NCBI GenBank assembly: GCA_041494245.1
Contig: JBGQAK010000011.1
Coordinates: 1 to 64,000, forward strand
Reading direction: 5' to 3'
From: RBG-13-68-16 sp041494245
GTDB lineage: Bacteria > Acidobacteriota > Thermoanaerobaculia > Thermoanaerobaculales > Thermoanaerobaculaceae
Length of the DNA: 64,000 nucleotides
Below, in pieces: positions 27,743 through 36,810 of the stretch. The notes below the pieces were generated by a model. It did no database searches. It was not told the origin of the DNA and saw only the letters and a program-made list of their open reading frames with translations. How positions within the stretch are numbered: position 1 is the first letter of the stretch; each line of letters starts with the position of its first letter. A program made the position numbers and the translations under genes.

Positions 27743-28777
27743 GTGCACGAGCACGTGCTGGCTCCCACGCGTGATCCGGCGGAGGCTCGCTTCGAGGAGA
27801 GCCTGCGTCCCCGCAGCCTGGTCGAGTACATCGGGCAGGAGAAGGTCACCGCCAACCTCGGGGTGTTCATCACCGCGGCACGTTCGCGCTCCGAGTCGCT
27901 CGACCACGTGCTGCTCTTCGGCCCGCCCGGCCTCGGCAAGACAACCCTGGCGTACATCATCGCGGCCGAGATGGGCGTGAGCCTCCAGGTCACCTCGGGG
28001 CCGGTGCTGGAGCGCGCCGGCGATCTCGCCGCGATCCTCACCAACCTCGAGCCGCACGGCGTGCTGTTCGTGGACGAGATCCACCGCCTCGCCCCGACCG
28101 TGGCGGAGATCCTCTACCCCGCCATGGAGGAGTTCTCCCTCGACCTCGTGGTAGGGCAGGGGCCTGCGGCCCGTACGATGCGCCTGCCGCTGCCGCCGTT
28201 CACCCTCGTTGGCGCCACCACGCGCGCCGGTCTGCTGCCGGCCCCGCTGCGCGACCGCTTCGGCATCGTGCACCGGTTGGATTTCTACGGATCCGATGCC
28301 CTCACCGCCATCGTCAGGCGCTCGGCAGGTCTGCTCGGCGTCGAGCTCGCAGACGCTGCCGCGGTCGAGATCGCCAGACGCTCGCGGGGCACGCCGCGTG
28401 TGGCCAACCGGCTGCTGCGCCGCGTGCGGGACTTCGCCCACGCCCGCGAGGAGACGAGCATCTCGCTGGACACCGCCCGTTACGGTCTCGAGAGGCTGGA
28501 GGTGGATGGCTTCGGCCTCGACGAGCTGGACCGCCGCTTGCTCGTGACCGCCATCGAGCACTACCGCGGCGGCCCCGTGGGACTCAAGGCGCTGGCCGCA
28601 ACGCTCGGGGAGGACGAGGGCACACTCGAGGACATCTACGAGCCCTATCTACTGCAGCTCGGTTTTCTCCAGCGCACGCCCCGCGGCCGTGTGGTGACCG
28701 CCCGCGCCCGCCGCCACCTTGGGTACCCCGCCGTCGAGGGCGATCAGAAGGAGCTCTTCCCGCCGGAGAGCCGATGA
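27743..28777 (+). CDS. ruvB: Holliday junction DNA helicase RuvB
   Basis: A 344-residue AAA+ ATPase. Walker A is GPPGLGKTT, Walker B is LFVDEIHRL, the sensor region is GATTRAGLLPAPLRDRFG, and the winged-helix C-terminus has GPVGLKALAATLGED and YEPYLLQLGFLQRTPRGR. It drives branch migration with RuvA during recombination repair. The GTG start at 27743 fits the family N-terminus. It overlaps the lipid kinase gene by 4 nt. Confidence 0.95.
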   Translation: MHEHVLAPTRDPAEARFEESLRPRSLVEYIGQEKVTANLGVFITAARSRSESLDHVLLFGPPGLGKTTLAYIIAAEMGVSLQVTSGPVLERAGDLAAILTNLEPHGVLFVDEIHRLAPTVAEILYPAMEEFSLDLVVGQGPAARTMRLPLPPFTLVGATTRAGLLPAPLRDRFGIVHRLDFYGSDALTAIVRRSAGLLGVELADAAAVEIARRSRGTPRVANRLLRRVRDFAHAREETSISLDTARYGLERLEVDGFGLDELDRRLLVTAIEHYRGGPVGLKALAATLGEDEGTLEDIYEPYLLQLGFLQRTPRGRVVTARARRHLGYPAVEGDQKELFPPESR

Positions 28778-29685
28778 GCACCTTGCCCGTCGTGGTCAAC
28801 CCGGTGGCGCGCGGCGGGCGGGCTGGTCCACCGCGCGAGCTGATCGAGCGCCTCGCGGCACGCCGGGGGCTGCGTGTGGAATGGTGGGCGACCCAGTCGC
28901 CCGGCCACGCCACGGACCTGGCGGCCCGGGCGGCGCGGGACCGCCTCCCGGTGCTGGCGGTGTGGGGTGGTGACGGCACCTACAACGAGGCGGCGCGCGG
29001 CCTGGTTGGGAGCGACACCGCGCTGCTGGCGCTGCCCGGCGGGACGACCTCGGTCCTGGCCTACGAGCTTGGGATCCCGCGCGACGTCGGCAGGGCGCTG
29101 CTCGCACAGCTCGACGGCGAACGCCGCGCGATGGCGGTGGCACGCACCGACCGGGGCCAGCTCTTCCTGCTGATGCTGTCGGCGGGCCCCGACGCGCGAA
29201 TCCTCACAAACCTCCCGCCGCTGCTCAAGCTGAGGGGCGGCAAGCTGGGCATCATCGTGCAGGCGTTCGTCGAGTTCCTGCGCGGCAACCTGCCGAAGTT
29301 CACCGCGACCGTCAACGGCACCCCGCTCGACGCCTCGTGGTGCATCGCGGGCAACGCACGCTTCTACGGGGGCCCCTTCGCTGCTACCCCCGGGGCCGAC
29401 CCATTCCGCCCGGGCCTCGAGGTCGTGACCCTGACCCGGCACGGTCGCGCGGCGGTGGTCCCGTTCTTCTTCTCCATCCCGTCCGGCCGCCACCTCCGCA
29501 TGCGTGGTGTGCGACGCTCGATGGCCGACGAGGTGCGCCTGGAGGGGGGCGAGGACGTCCCCTACCAGCTCGACGGCGATCCCGCGGGGTTCCTCCCGGT
29601 GACCGCCCGCGCCTCCGATGAGCGCGTGTGGGTCCTCGTCCCCCGCATGCCCAGGGCACAGGGGACCGGGCACAAGGCTCAGTGA
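28774..29685 (+). CDS. Diacylglycerol kinase-family lipid kinase
   Basis: 303 residues with the DAGK catalytic signature VVNPVARGG at the start, GGDGTYNEA (near 67) and LPGGTTSVLA (near 87). The C-terminal sphingosine/DAG-binding half ends at VWVLVPR. It resembles YegS/BmrU proteins; the lipid substrate cannot be fixed from sequence. Coupled to ruvB by a 4-nt overlap. The last dozen residues (from MPRAQGTGH on) are encoded by a heptad repeat tract and appear to be an acquired tail. Confidence 0.82.
   Translation: MSTLPVVVNPVARGGRAGPPRELIERLAARRGLRVEWWATQSPGHATDLAARAARDRLPVLAVWGGDGTYNEAARGLVGSDTALLALPGGTTSVLAYELGIPRDVGRALLAQLDGERRAMAVARTDRGQLFLLMLSAGPDARILTNLPPLLKLRGGKLGIIVQAFVEFLRGNLPKFTATVNGTPLDASWCIAGNARFYGGPFAATPGADPFRPGLEVVTLTRHGRAAVVPFFFSIPSGRHLRMRGVRRSMADEVRLEGGEDVPYQLDGDPAGFLPVTARASDERVWVLVPRMPRAQGTGHKAQ
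29654..29681. repeat. Heptad-period repeat tract E
   Basis: GGGCACA, GGGGACC, GGGCACA, AGGCTCA in consecutive sevens. It lies within the last codons of the lipid kinase gene and supplies its C-terminal tail. GGGCACA is the same unit as in tract A, 17 kb away. Confidence 0.75.
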
Positions 29686-29807
29686 CGGCGCAACCGGCCC
29701 TGATCCATAGCCTGTGATCGACAGAGCGACCATTGCCTGGCTTCGAATCAGGCGTCGGGCTAGACCTTTCCCACTCGGGTGACGAATCCGCACGAGTTTC
29801 TGCTGCG

Positions 29808-29835
29808 CCCTGTACCCTGTGTCCTGAGTCTCCGC
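29808..29835. repeat. Heptad-period repeat tract F
   Basis: CCCTGTA, CCCTGTG, TCCTGAG, TCTCCGC in consecutive sevens, in the opposite orientation to tract E and about 130 bp from it. It lies just upstream of the acyl-CoA synthetase promoter. The 29686-29807 stretch between the two tracts holds no gene. Confidence 0.7.
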
Positions 29836-29836
29836 G

Positions 29837-29845
29837 TGCTAGCAT
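29837..29845 (+). promoter_or_regulatory. Extended -10 promoter of the acyl-CoA synthetase gene
   Basis: TGC followed by TAGCAT (29840-29845) forms an extended -10. The predicted start is only about 9 nt before the GTG at 29861, implying a very short leader. No strong -35 is present. Confidence 0.45.
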
Positions 29846-29860
29846 CCCGCGAGTCGAGAG

Positions 29861-31954
29861 GTGGCATTGGAGGGCTTCCTGGAAGCGATGCTGAGGCCGC
29901 GCGCCCTGGCGGTCGTCGGGGTTTCGTCGCGCGAGGAGTCGCTCTCTGGCAAGCTGCTGGGCAACCTCCTCGCCGCCGGCTTCACTGGGAGGATCTTCCC
30001 GGTCAACCCGCGCGCGTCCGAGGTGCGCTCCCTAACGTGCTACCCGAGCCCGCACGCGCTCCCCGAGGCGCCCGACCTGGCCGTCGTGATGGTGCCGAAA
30101 GATGCGGTGCTGGCGACCGTCGAGGAGTGCATCGAGGTCGGCACGAAGAGCGTGGTCGTGATCACCGCTGGTTTCCGGGAGGGCGGGGAGGCGGGCGCGG
30201 AGGCGGAGCGGAAGCTGCTCGCGCGCGTCCGGCACGCAGGGGTGCGGATGATCGGCCCCAACTGCATGGGCCTCATCAACACCGAGCCCGGCGTGCGGAT
30301 GGACGCGACGTTCACCCCGGCGCCGGCACTGGCCGGGACCGTGGCGTTCGCGTCGCACTCGGGAGCCCTGGGCGTGGCCGTGCTTGAGGCCGCGCGCGAT
30401 GTGGGGCTGGGGTTTTCGCACTTCGTGTCGCTGGGCAACAGCGCCGACGTGGACGTCAACGACCTGCTCGAGCTCTGGGAGCACCACGAGGGTACGCGCG
30501 TGGTCATGCTCTACCTGGAGTCGGTCCCCGAGCCGCAGCGCTTCCTGGCGCTCGCCTCCCGGATCGCGCGCGCCAAGCCGGTGGTGGTGTTCAAGGGTGG
30601 GCGCTCCGCCGAGGGCCAGCGGGCCGCCTCCTCGCACACCGGCGCGCTCGCCGCGGGGGATGCCGCGGTGGACGCGCTGCTGCGGCAGGCCGGCGTGGTG
30701 CGCGCCACGACCCTCGAGGAGATGTTCGACCTCGCGCTGGCGTTCTCCTCCGCGCCGCTCCCCCGCGGCCGCAGGGTGGCGGTGGTCACCAACGCCGGCG
30801 GCCCGGCGATCGTTGCGACCGATGCCCTGGCCTCCCACGGTCTGACGCTGGCCGCCTTCGGATCGGCGACCGAACAGGCGTTGCGCGGCTTCCTGCCCGC
30901 GGAGGCGGCGGTCGGCAACCCGGTGGACATGCTGCCCTCGGCGACCCCCGACAACTTCCGCCAGGCGCTCGAGCTGGCCCTGGCCGACGACGGCGTGGAC
31001 GCGGCGCTCACCATCACGGTGACACCGATCATGGTCACGCCGCTCGACATCGCCCGGGGCATCGCCGCCGCGAAGCCCGCCGGCGGCAAGCCCGTCCTCT
31101 CTGTGTTCATGACCAACCCGCGCTTCTTCCCGGAGTCGCGCGCGATCGTAGGCCTGCCGGCCGTCTTCCGCTACCCGGAGGCCGCGGTCGAGGCGCTCGC
31201 GGGGCTGGCCTCCCACGCCGAGCGGGCCGCGCGGCCCGCCCGGAGCCCGGCCCCTTCGGGGAGCCGCAGCGCCATCGTCGAGCGGGCGCTCGGCCGCGGG
31301 CCCGGGTACCTGCCACCCGCCGACGCGTTCGCGCTGCTGGAGGAGGCCGGCATCCCGGTGGCGCCGTGGCGCGTGGTCGGCGACCGCTCCGATCTCGCGG
31401 CGGCGGGGCGGGCACTGGGCTACCCGGTGGTGCTCAAGGCGTTCGGTGACGCGCTGGTCCACAAGAGCGAGGTCGGCGCCGTCGCGCTGGGCCTCGCCGA
31501 CGCTGCCAGGCTCGCCGCCGCGTTCGACGCGATGGAGGAGCGCTTGGGAGAGGCAGACGCTGCTCCCGAGGGTTTCCTGGTGCAGAAGCAGATCTGCCGG
31601 GGACGCGAGGTGATCCTCGGGATCACGCGCGACCCGGCCGTGGGGGCGCTGGTAATGGCCGGGCTCGGGGGGGTCGCCGTAGAGGTGTGGAAGGACGTCA
31701 GCTTCCGCGTCGCGCCGATCACCGAGGAGGACGCGGACGACATGCTCGCCCAGCTGCGCGGGGCGAGGTTGCTCGGGGCGTTTCGAGGTCGCCCGCCCGG
31801 CGATCGGGCCGCGCTGCGGCGGGCGCTGGTCCGCCTGTCGGCGCTCGCGGCGGCGCACCCGGAGATCGCGGAGTGCGACGTGAACCCGCTGCTCGTGCTG
31901 GACGAAGGCAGAGGCTGCGTGGCCGTGGACGTGCGCGTGCGGGTCGCACGATGA
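29861..31954 (+). CDS. Acetate/acyl-CoA ligase (ADP-forming), fused alpha-beta
   Basis: A 697-residue single-chain NDP-forming acyl-CoA synthetase. In order: CoA-binding Rossmann domain (about 1-130), the two succinyl-CoA-ligase-like domains with the phosphohistidine site SSHTGALAAGDAA (His259), and an ATP-grasp domain (about 475-695) with GYPVVLKAFGDALVHKSEVG. It interconverts an acyl-CoA plus ADP and Pi with the acid plus ATP, usually for energy gain from acetyl-CoA or other acyl-CoA in fermentation. GTG 29861 is the chosen start. The next gene, an ABC permease, overlaps its stop by 4 nt. Confidence 0.87.
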   Translation: MALEGFLEAMLRPRALAVVGVSSREESLSGKLLGNLLAAGFTGRIFPVNPRASEVRSLTCYPSPHALPEAPDLAVVMVPKDAVLATVEECIEVGTKSVVVITAGFREGGEAGAEAERKLLARVRHAGVRMIGPNCMGLINTEPGVRMDATFTPAPALAGTVAFASHSGALGVAVLEAARDVGLGFSHFVSLGNSADVDVNDLLELWEHHEGTRVVMLYLESVPEPQRFLALASRIARAKPVVVFKGGRSAEGQRAASSHTGALAAGDAAVDALLRQAGVVRATTLEEMFDLALAFSSAPLPRGRRVAVVTNAGGPAIVATDALASHGLTLAAFGSATEQALRGFLPAEAAVGNPVDMLPSATPDNFRQALELALADDGVDAALTITVTPIMVTPLDIARGIAAAKPAGGKPVLSVFMTNPRFFPESRAIVGLPAVFRYPEAAVEALAGLASHAERAARPARSPAPSGSRSAIVERALGRGPGYLPPADAFALLEEAGIPVAPWRVVGDRSDLAAAGRALGYPVVLKAFGDALVHKSEVGAVALGLADAARLAAAFDAMEERLGEADAAPEGFLVQKQICRGREVILGITRDPAVGALVMAGLGGVAVEVWKDVSFRVAPITEEDADDMLAQLRGARLLGAFRGRPPGDRAALRRALVRLSALAAAHPEIAECDVNPLLVLDEGRGCVAVDVRVRVAR

Positions 31955-33222
31955 GGGAGGTGCCGGCGCTCGCCTGGCGCCACCTGGCGTCCCGCCCCCG
32001 ACAGAGTGTGCTGACCGTCGCCGGGGTGGCTGTGGGCGTGGCGGTCTTTATCTTCACGGTTTCGATGATGGACGGGCTGGTTGTCTTCTTCACCCAGCGC
32101 CTGATCCGGGTCTCCCCGCTGCTCACAGTGCTGCCCGAGCGCCTCGACGTGAACCTCGCGCGGGAGCAGCTCAAGCGGGCGAGACCGGGCGGGGAGATCG
32201 TCGCGCTGACCCGCCCGCCGGTGCCCGACGACCGCCCGACGGTGCGGGGGGCGACCGCACTCGCTGAGCGGATTCGGGCGGTGCCGGGTGTGGAGGGCGT
32301 CTCGGTGGCGGGCGCCACGCCGGTGGTGCTCTCCTTCGGGACCATCGCGGAGCCCGCCACCCTGGTCGGGATCGACCCTCGAGCGGAGGCCCAGGTCACC
32401 GAGCTTCCGCGCTGCGTGACCTCCGGGAAGTGGGAGGGGCTCGCGAGCCGCCGTGACGGGGCGGTCGTGGGCGTGCAGCTCGCCGACCGGCTGGGGGCGC
32501 GGGTCGGGGACCGGCTGGTGGCGGTCGGCGACACCGGCGTGGGGCGCGAGTTGGAGGTCGTGGCCATCATCGCCACCGGTATGGGGGCCACGGACGAGTC
32601 CTCTGCCTTCGTCAACCTCTCGGTTGCGCAGGGCCTGGCGGGGTGGGGCGGGGACGAGGGGAGCGAGATCCGCGTGCGCACGACCGCCCTCGGCGGACTG
32701 GATTCGCTGCGGCGGCAGCTGCAAGCGGTCACCGGGCACCGGGTCGAGACGTGGGAGGAGACGAGCCAGGCCTCGCTGAAGCTCTTCCGGACGATCGGCA
32801 TGACCGCCTACCTGCTCACCGGCTTCGTGCTGGTGGTGGCCGGGCTCGGCATCGCCAACAAGCTCACCACGATCATCCTGGACAAGGAGCGCGACATCGC
32901 GATCCTGCGCTCGTTCGGGTTCTCCCGCGGTGCGATCCGCGGCGTTTTCCTGCTCGAGGGCGTCCTGCTGGGTGGCGCCGGGGCGGCAGTCGGCTGTGCG
33001 GTCGCCGCAGCGGTGATCGCCTACTTCACGGCGTTCCCGATCCGCTTTGCCCCGCGCGAGGGCGCCGTGCTCGCCTACACTGAGCTCTACCTCGCCAGGG
33101 ACCCGCGCTACTACCTCGTCATCAGCGTGGCCTCCCTCGTGATCTCGGCGCTCGCCGCGCTGCTGGCGGTGCGGCGCGCGGTGCGCGTCGTCCCCGTGGA
33201 GGTGCTCCGCGGCAGCGCGTGA
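31951..33222 (+). CDS. ABC transporter permease, MacB/FtsX type (first paralogue)
   Basis: 423 residues: one N-terminal span (SVLTVAGVAVGVAVFIFTVS), a large extracytoplasmic domain (about 45-280) and three C-terminal spans of the FtsX domain, with DKERDIAILRSFGFSRGAIRGVFLLEG before the second. It shares unusual features with the permease at 34983: TVLPERLD/VEVLPRR, GGEIVALTRPPVPDDRPTVRG and TPVVLSFGTI. The two clearly arose by duplication. It probably acts in a mechanotransmission-type exporter with the ATPase and adaptor that follow; substrate unknown. Confidence 0.85.
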   Translation: MREVPALAWRHLASRPRQSVLTVAGVAVGVAVFIFTVSMMDGLVVFFTQRLIRVSPLLTVLPERLDVNLAREQLKRARPGGEIVALTRPPVPDDRPTVRGATALAERIRAVPGVEGVSVAGATPVVLSFGTIAEPATLVGIDPRAEAQVTELPRCVTSGKWEGLASRRDGAVVGVQLADRLGARVGDRLVAVGDTGVGRELEVVAIIATGMGATDESSAFVNLSVAQGLAGWGGDEGSEIRVRTTALGGLDSLRRQLQAVTGHRVETWEETSQASLKLFRTIGMTAYLLTGFVLVVAGLGIANKLTTIILDKERDIAILRSFGFSRGAIRGVFLLEGVLLGGAGAAVGCAVAAAVIAYFTAFPIRFAPREGAVLAYTELYLARDPRYYLVISVASLVISALAALLAVRRAVRVVPVEVLRGSA

Positions 33223-33238
33223 GCCCGGGGCTCGCCCC

Positions 33239-33931
33239 GTGCTCGTGGCGCGGAGGCTGGTACGGCGGCTGGGGCAGGGCGCCGCGGCGAGAGAGGTTCT
33301 GCGCGGCATCACCCTGGAGATCGGCGAGGGGGAGTTCACGGCGCTCGTCGGTCCCTCGGGCTCCGGCAAGTCCACACTGCTGTACCTGTTCGGCGGGCTC
33401 GACCACCCGGACGCGGGAAGCGTCGAGATCGCAGGCGAGGACCTGGTGCGCATGGGCGACGATGCCCTCGCGAAGCTGCGCAACAGGCTTATCGGCTTCG
33501 TCTACCAGTTCCACTTCCTGCTGCCCGAGTTCTCGGCGCTCGAGAACGTGCTGATGCCGCTGTGGGCGCGCGGCGGCGGGCGCTCGCGGACGGAGCGGGC
33601 CTGGGGCGGCGAGCTGCTGCAGCGGGTGGGGCTGGGCGACAAGGTGGACAAGCTCCCCCGGGAGCTCTCCGGCGGCGAGCAGCAGAGGGTCGCAGTGGCG
33701 CGCGCCCTGGTCAATCGCCCTCGCCTGCTGCTGGCGGACGAGCCGACCGGCAACCTCGATAGCGCCAACGCCCGCTCCGTGTACGACCTTTTCCGCGAGT
33801 TGAACCGAAACTTCGGACAGACGATCCTGGTGGTGACCCACGACCCGGAGTGGGCGGCGCGCAGCGACCGCGTGCTCCGTCTCCTGGACGGGCTCGTGGT
33901 CGGCGACGAACGCAGAAAGGAAAATGCATGA
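33239..33931 (+). CDS. ABC transporter ATP-binding protein, LolD/MacB type
   Basis: 230 residues with all ABC motifs: Walker A GPSGSGKST (about 38-46), a Q-loop, signature LSGGEQQRVAVARAL (about 142-156), Walker B LLLADEPTGNLD and the H-loop VVTHDPEWA. The sequence after Walker B (EPTGNLDSANA) is typical of the MacB/LolD subfamily that powers FtsX-type permeases. A GTG at 33239 is the likely start, with another in-frame GTG 6 bases on. It is coupled to the adaptor gene by ATGA. Confidence 0.9.
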   Translation: MLVARRLVRRLGQGAAAREVLRGITLEIGEGEFTALVGPSGSGKSTLLYLFGGLDHPDAGSVEIAGEDLVRMGDDALAKLRNRLIGFVYQFHFLLPEFSALENVLMPLWARGGGRSRTERAWGGELLQRVGLGDKVDKLPRELSGGEQQRVAVARALVNRPRLLLADEPTGNLDSANARSVYDLFRELNRNFGQTILVVTHDPEWAARSDRVLRLLDGLVVGDERRKENA

Positions 33932-34986
33932 GACGGTGGCTGGTACTGGCAGCCCTCCTGCTCGTGATGGGTGGGGTGCTGGGTCGGTTGGTCTGGAGGT
34001 CATGGCGGGGGCGGGATGTGACTGTGGCCACCGTGGGCTCGGGCCGCGTCGTGACGGCGGTCTACGCCACGGGTCGCGTGGACTCCGACCAGCGGGCCAC
34101 GCTGCGCGCGCGGGTGGCGTCCCCGCTGGCGGCCGTGCACGTGGGAGCTGGGGAGGCCGTCAAGGAGGGCGAGCTGGTGGCGCGCCAGGACGACGCTGCG
34201 CTGCGCCTGGCGACCGAGCGCGCGGTCGGCGAGCTCGAAGCGGCGCGCGCGAGCTTCACGCAGGCGAAAGACGAGGCCGACCGCAGCGAGAAGCTGGTCC
34301 GGGACGGCCTGCTGGCCGAGGATGCATGGGTGCGGGCGCGCGAAAAGGCGCGCGAGCTCGCAGCGCAGATGGCTGTCAGGGAATCGGCCGTGCGCATCGC
34401 GCGCGAGCAGCAGAGCTGGACCGAGCTGCGCTCGCCGCTCTCCGGGGTCGTGACCGCACTGCTGCACCGCACCGGCGACCCACTGCGGGAGGGCGACGAG
34501 GTCCTCGCCGTGGTGGACCTCTCCCGCGCATACGTCCGCGTGGCGGTGGACGAGCGCGACGCTGGGAGGGTCCAGGCCGGGCAGGAGGTGCGCATGGTCT
34601 TCGATGCCTACCCCGACCAGATGCTGCGCGGCGAGGTGTGGCGCCTCGTCCCCGCGGTGGACCGTCTCACGAAGGCCACCGACGTGCTGGTTTCCCTGCC
34701 TGGGGAGCGGCCGCCGCTCCAGCTCGACCTCACGGTGACGGTCAACATCGTGACCGGCGTCGTGGAGGACGCCCTCGTGGTGCCGCGCGACGCGTTGGAG
34801 GGGGCAGGCACGCAACGCGCGGTGTTCATCCCGGGCGCCGATGGGTGCGCGGTGCGCAGGAGCCTCGACATCGGCGCCTGCGACGAGGTGCGCTGCCAGG
34901 TCGTCTCGGGCCTTGCGCGGGGGGACCGGGTCATCGCGCCCCTGCCCGCCGGCCTCCGGGCCGGCGAGAGGATCCATCTCCGGTGA
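33928..34986 (+). CDS. Periplasmic adaptor (HlyD/MacA-type membrane fusion protein)
   Basis: 352 residues. An N-terminal membrane anchor (about 5-25) leads to a split lipoyl/barrel-sandwich domain (ASPLAAVHVGAGEAVKEGELVA and SPLSGVVTALLHRTGDPLREGDEV) around a coiled-coil hairpin of about 60 residues. A beta-barrel and membrane-proximal domain follow. It should bridge the ABC permease to an outer-membrane channel, as MacA does. AGAAAGGA lies upstream of ATG 33928. It lies between the ATPase and the second permease, overlapping both; no TolC-like gene is in the window. Confidence 0.86.
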   Translation: MRRWLVLAALLLVMGGVLGRLVWRSWRGRDVTVATVGSGRVVTAVYATGRVDSDQRATLRARVASPLAAVHVGAGEAVKEGELVARQDDAALRLATERAVGELEAARASFTQAKDEADRSEKLVRDGLLAEDAWVRAREKARELAAQMAVRESAVRIAREQQSWTELRSPLSGVVTALLHRTGDPLREGDEVLAVVDLSRAYVRVAVDERDAGRVQAGQEVRMVFDAYPDQMLRGEVWRLVPAVDRLTKATDVLVSLPGERPPLQLDLTVTVNIVTGVVEDALVVPRDALEGAGTQRAVFIPGADGCAVRRSLDIGACDEVRCQVVSGLARGDRVIAPLPAGLRAGERIHLR

Positions 34987-36239
34987 TTGACCACCTGCGC
35001 ATCGCGGAGGCGCAGCTCCGCGGGCGGCCGCGCCAGTCGGCTATCGCGCTGGTCTCGGTCGGGGTGGGCTCGGCGATGCTGATCCTGACGCTTTCAATCA
35101 CCACGGGACTCTCCGAGGACTTCCTCAAGAAGACCACCGAGAGCTCGGCTCACGTCGAGGTGCTGCCGCGCCGTCCGCAGGGTTGGCGCCCGGAGAAGCT
35201 GGCCCTTCCCGGGGAGGACGTCGTTGCCCTCTCGCGCCACCACATCCCCGACGAAAAACGGGCGGTGCGGGGCGTGGCCGGGGTGCTGGCGGCGCTGCGC
35301 TCGATCCCGTCCGTGCGGGTGGCCACCCCCGCCGTGGAGGCGCAGGTCGTCCTGGCGTTCGGCACCGTGCGGCGCCCGGTGGCGCTCTTGGGCGTGGTGC
35401 CGGAGGCCGAACGGGCGGTCACCGCCCTCGACACCAAGGTGATTCGCGGATCGTGGGCGGCCCTGTCGAGCGCGCCGGACGGCGTGATCCTCGGCGCCCA
35501 GCTCGCGCGCAGCCTGGGGGTGGAGGTCGGAAGCCACCTGCAGGCGATCGGGTCCGCGGGCGGAGCCGTGCCGCTCAGGGTAGTGGGCTTGGTGGATTCC
35601 GGCCTCTCACGCATCGACAAGGCCCTCGCCCTCGTAAACCTGCCCCTGGCGCAGGCGCTCACGGGCCTCGCCACCGACCAGGCCACCACCGTGCGCATCG
35701 CGCTCACCGACCCCCTCGACGCCCCGGAGGTGGCGCGGCTCGCGCAGCAGCGCACCGGCTACGTGTGCCGGTCGTGGCAGGAGCGCAGCGCCGCCTCCGT
35801 GGACGCCTTCAACCGCCAGAACATGATCACGCTCGTGCTGGTCCTCTTCACCACCCTCGTGGCGGCGTTCGGGGTGGCCAACGTACTCGTGCAGCTGGTG
35901 GCCGACAAGCGCCGCGACATCGCGATCCTGCGCGCGGCCGGGTTCTCGCGCCACGACCTGGGGATGATCTTTCTCCACGAGGGCGCGCTCCTGGGACTAT
36001 TTGGCGCGGTGGCCGGCTGGCTGCTCGGCGCCGCCCTGATCCGCATCGTGGGTGCGCTGCCGGTGGACTTCGGCGAGCAGGCAGTGCTGCGCAACGAGCA
36101 CCTGCAGATGGCGGAGTACCCGAGCTTCTACCTGGCCGCTCTCGTGGTGTCGGTCGTCGTCTGCGCCCTCGCCGCCGTGCAGCCCGCGCGCCGCGCGGCC
36201 TCACTCGAGCCCACCGCGATCCTCCGCGGCGAGCACTGA
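34983..36239 (+). CDS. ABC transporter permease, MacB/FtsX type (second paralogue)
   Basis: 418 residues with the same layout as the permease at 31951: an N-terminal span, an extracytoplasmic domain with GEDVVALSRHHIPDEKRAVRG and AQVVLAFGTV, and three C-terminal spans preceded by DKRRDIAILRAAGFSRHDLG. Its start GTG 34983 overlaps the adaptor stop. Two permease genes suggest a heterodimeric membrane unit like LolC/LolE rather than a MacB homodimer, but unlike LolCDE there is an adaptor. Confidence 0.86.
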   Translation: MIDHLRIAEAQLRGRPRQSAIALVSVGVGSAMLILTLSITTGLSEDFLKKTTESSAHVEVLPRRPQGWRPEKLALPGEDVVALSRHHIPDEKRAVRGVAGVLAALRSIPSVRVATPAVEAQVVLAFGTVRRPVALLGVVPEAERAVTALDTKVIRGSWAALSSAPDGVILGAQLARSLGVEVGSHLQAIGSAGGAVPLRVVGLVDSGLSRIDKALALVNLPLAQALTGLATDQATTVRIALTDPLDAPEVARLAQQRTGYVCRSWQERSAASVDAFNRQNMITLVLVLFTTLVAAFGVANVLVQLVADKRRDIAILRAAGFSRHDLGMIFLHEGALLGLFGAVAGWLLGAALIRIVGALPVDFGEQAVLRNEHLQMAEYPSFYLAALVVSVVVCALAAVQPARRAASLEPTAILRGEH

Positions 36240-36272
36240 GAGCCGAGGCTTCAGGCCCCAAACCCCAAGCCT
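36238..36272. repeat. Heptad-period repeat tract G
   Basis: GAGAGCC, GAGGCTT, CAGGCCC, CAAACCC, CAAGCCT in consecutive sevens. It begins at the stop of the second permease and runs into the 3' end of folK on the other strand, supplying the folK stop codon (36251-36253) and its Gly-rich tail. Confidence 0.7.
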
Positions 36273-36751
36273 CCAATGCGCTGGCAGCGCTGGGCAGCGA
36301 GAGCGGGCGACGACGCGAGGTCTGCCAGCGTGCGGTGGAGTCGTGGGTGGACCCACTCGGGGGCCAGCTCGGCGGCGGGAGCCAGGGCGAAGCGGCGCTC
36401 GGCGAGACGCGGGTGCGGCAGAACCAGCGCCGACGTCTCGATGACGAGCCCGGGCGCAATGAGCAGGTCGAGGTCGAGCGGGCGTGGACCCCAGCGCTGC
36501 TCGCGCGTGCGGTCGCGCCCCGCATCCGCCTCGATCCCCCGGCAGAGCGCCAGGACCTCGGACGGGTGCGCACCGGTCTCCACGAGGACCGCCGCGTTGA
36601 GGTAGTCGGGCTGTGGGGGGCCGTGCGCCTCGCTGCGCCAGATGGCGGAGCGGGAGACTACGTCGACGTGGGCCGCAAGCGCGGCGACGGCGGCGGAGAA
36701 AGCGTCCTGCACCGCACCCTGGTTGCCCCCGAGCCCGATCAGCAGCCGCAC
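36251..36751 (-). CDS. folK: Hydroxymethyldihydropterin pyrophosphokinase
   Basis: A 166-residue HPPK. Signature motifs are LLIGLGGNQG at the N-terminus, RWGPRPLDLDLL (the catalytic loop with the metal-binding D-x-D) and LPHPRLAERRFALAPAAELAP. It transfers pyrophosphate from ATP to 6-hydroxymethyl-7,8-dihydropterin in folate synthesis. It stands alone, convergent with the ABC exporter operon. Its final residues (GGLGFGA) are encoded by heptad tract G. Confidence 0.92.
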   Translation of the reverse strand: MRLLIGLGGNQGAVQDAFSAAVAALAAHVDVVSRSAIWRSEAHGPPQPDYLNAAVLVETGAHPSEVLALCRGIEADAGRDRTREQRWGPRPLDLDLLIAPGLVIETSALVLPHPRLAERRFALAPAAELAPEWVHPRLHRTLADLASSPALAAQRCQRIGGLGFGA

Positions 36752-36774
36752 ACCGGTCTCCTCTCAGGTGCGGA

Positions 36775-36783
36775 TGATAAAAT
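36775..36783 (+). promoter_or_regulatory. Extended -10 promoter of the SPFH gene pair
   Basis: TGA followed by TAAAAT (36778-36783) within an unusually AT-rich stretch (36774-36793). The predicted start is about 20 nt before the ATG at 36811, with GGAGG (36797-36801 region) in between. Confidence 0.5.
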
Positions 36784-36810
36784 AAATATTGGTTTCCGGA
36801 GGGCGATGCC

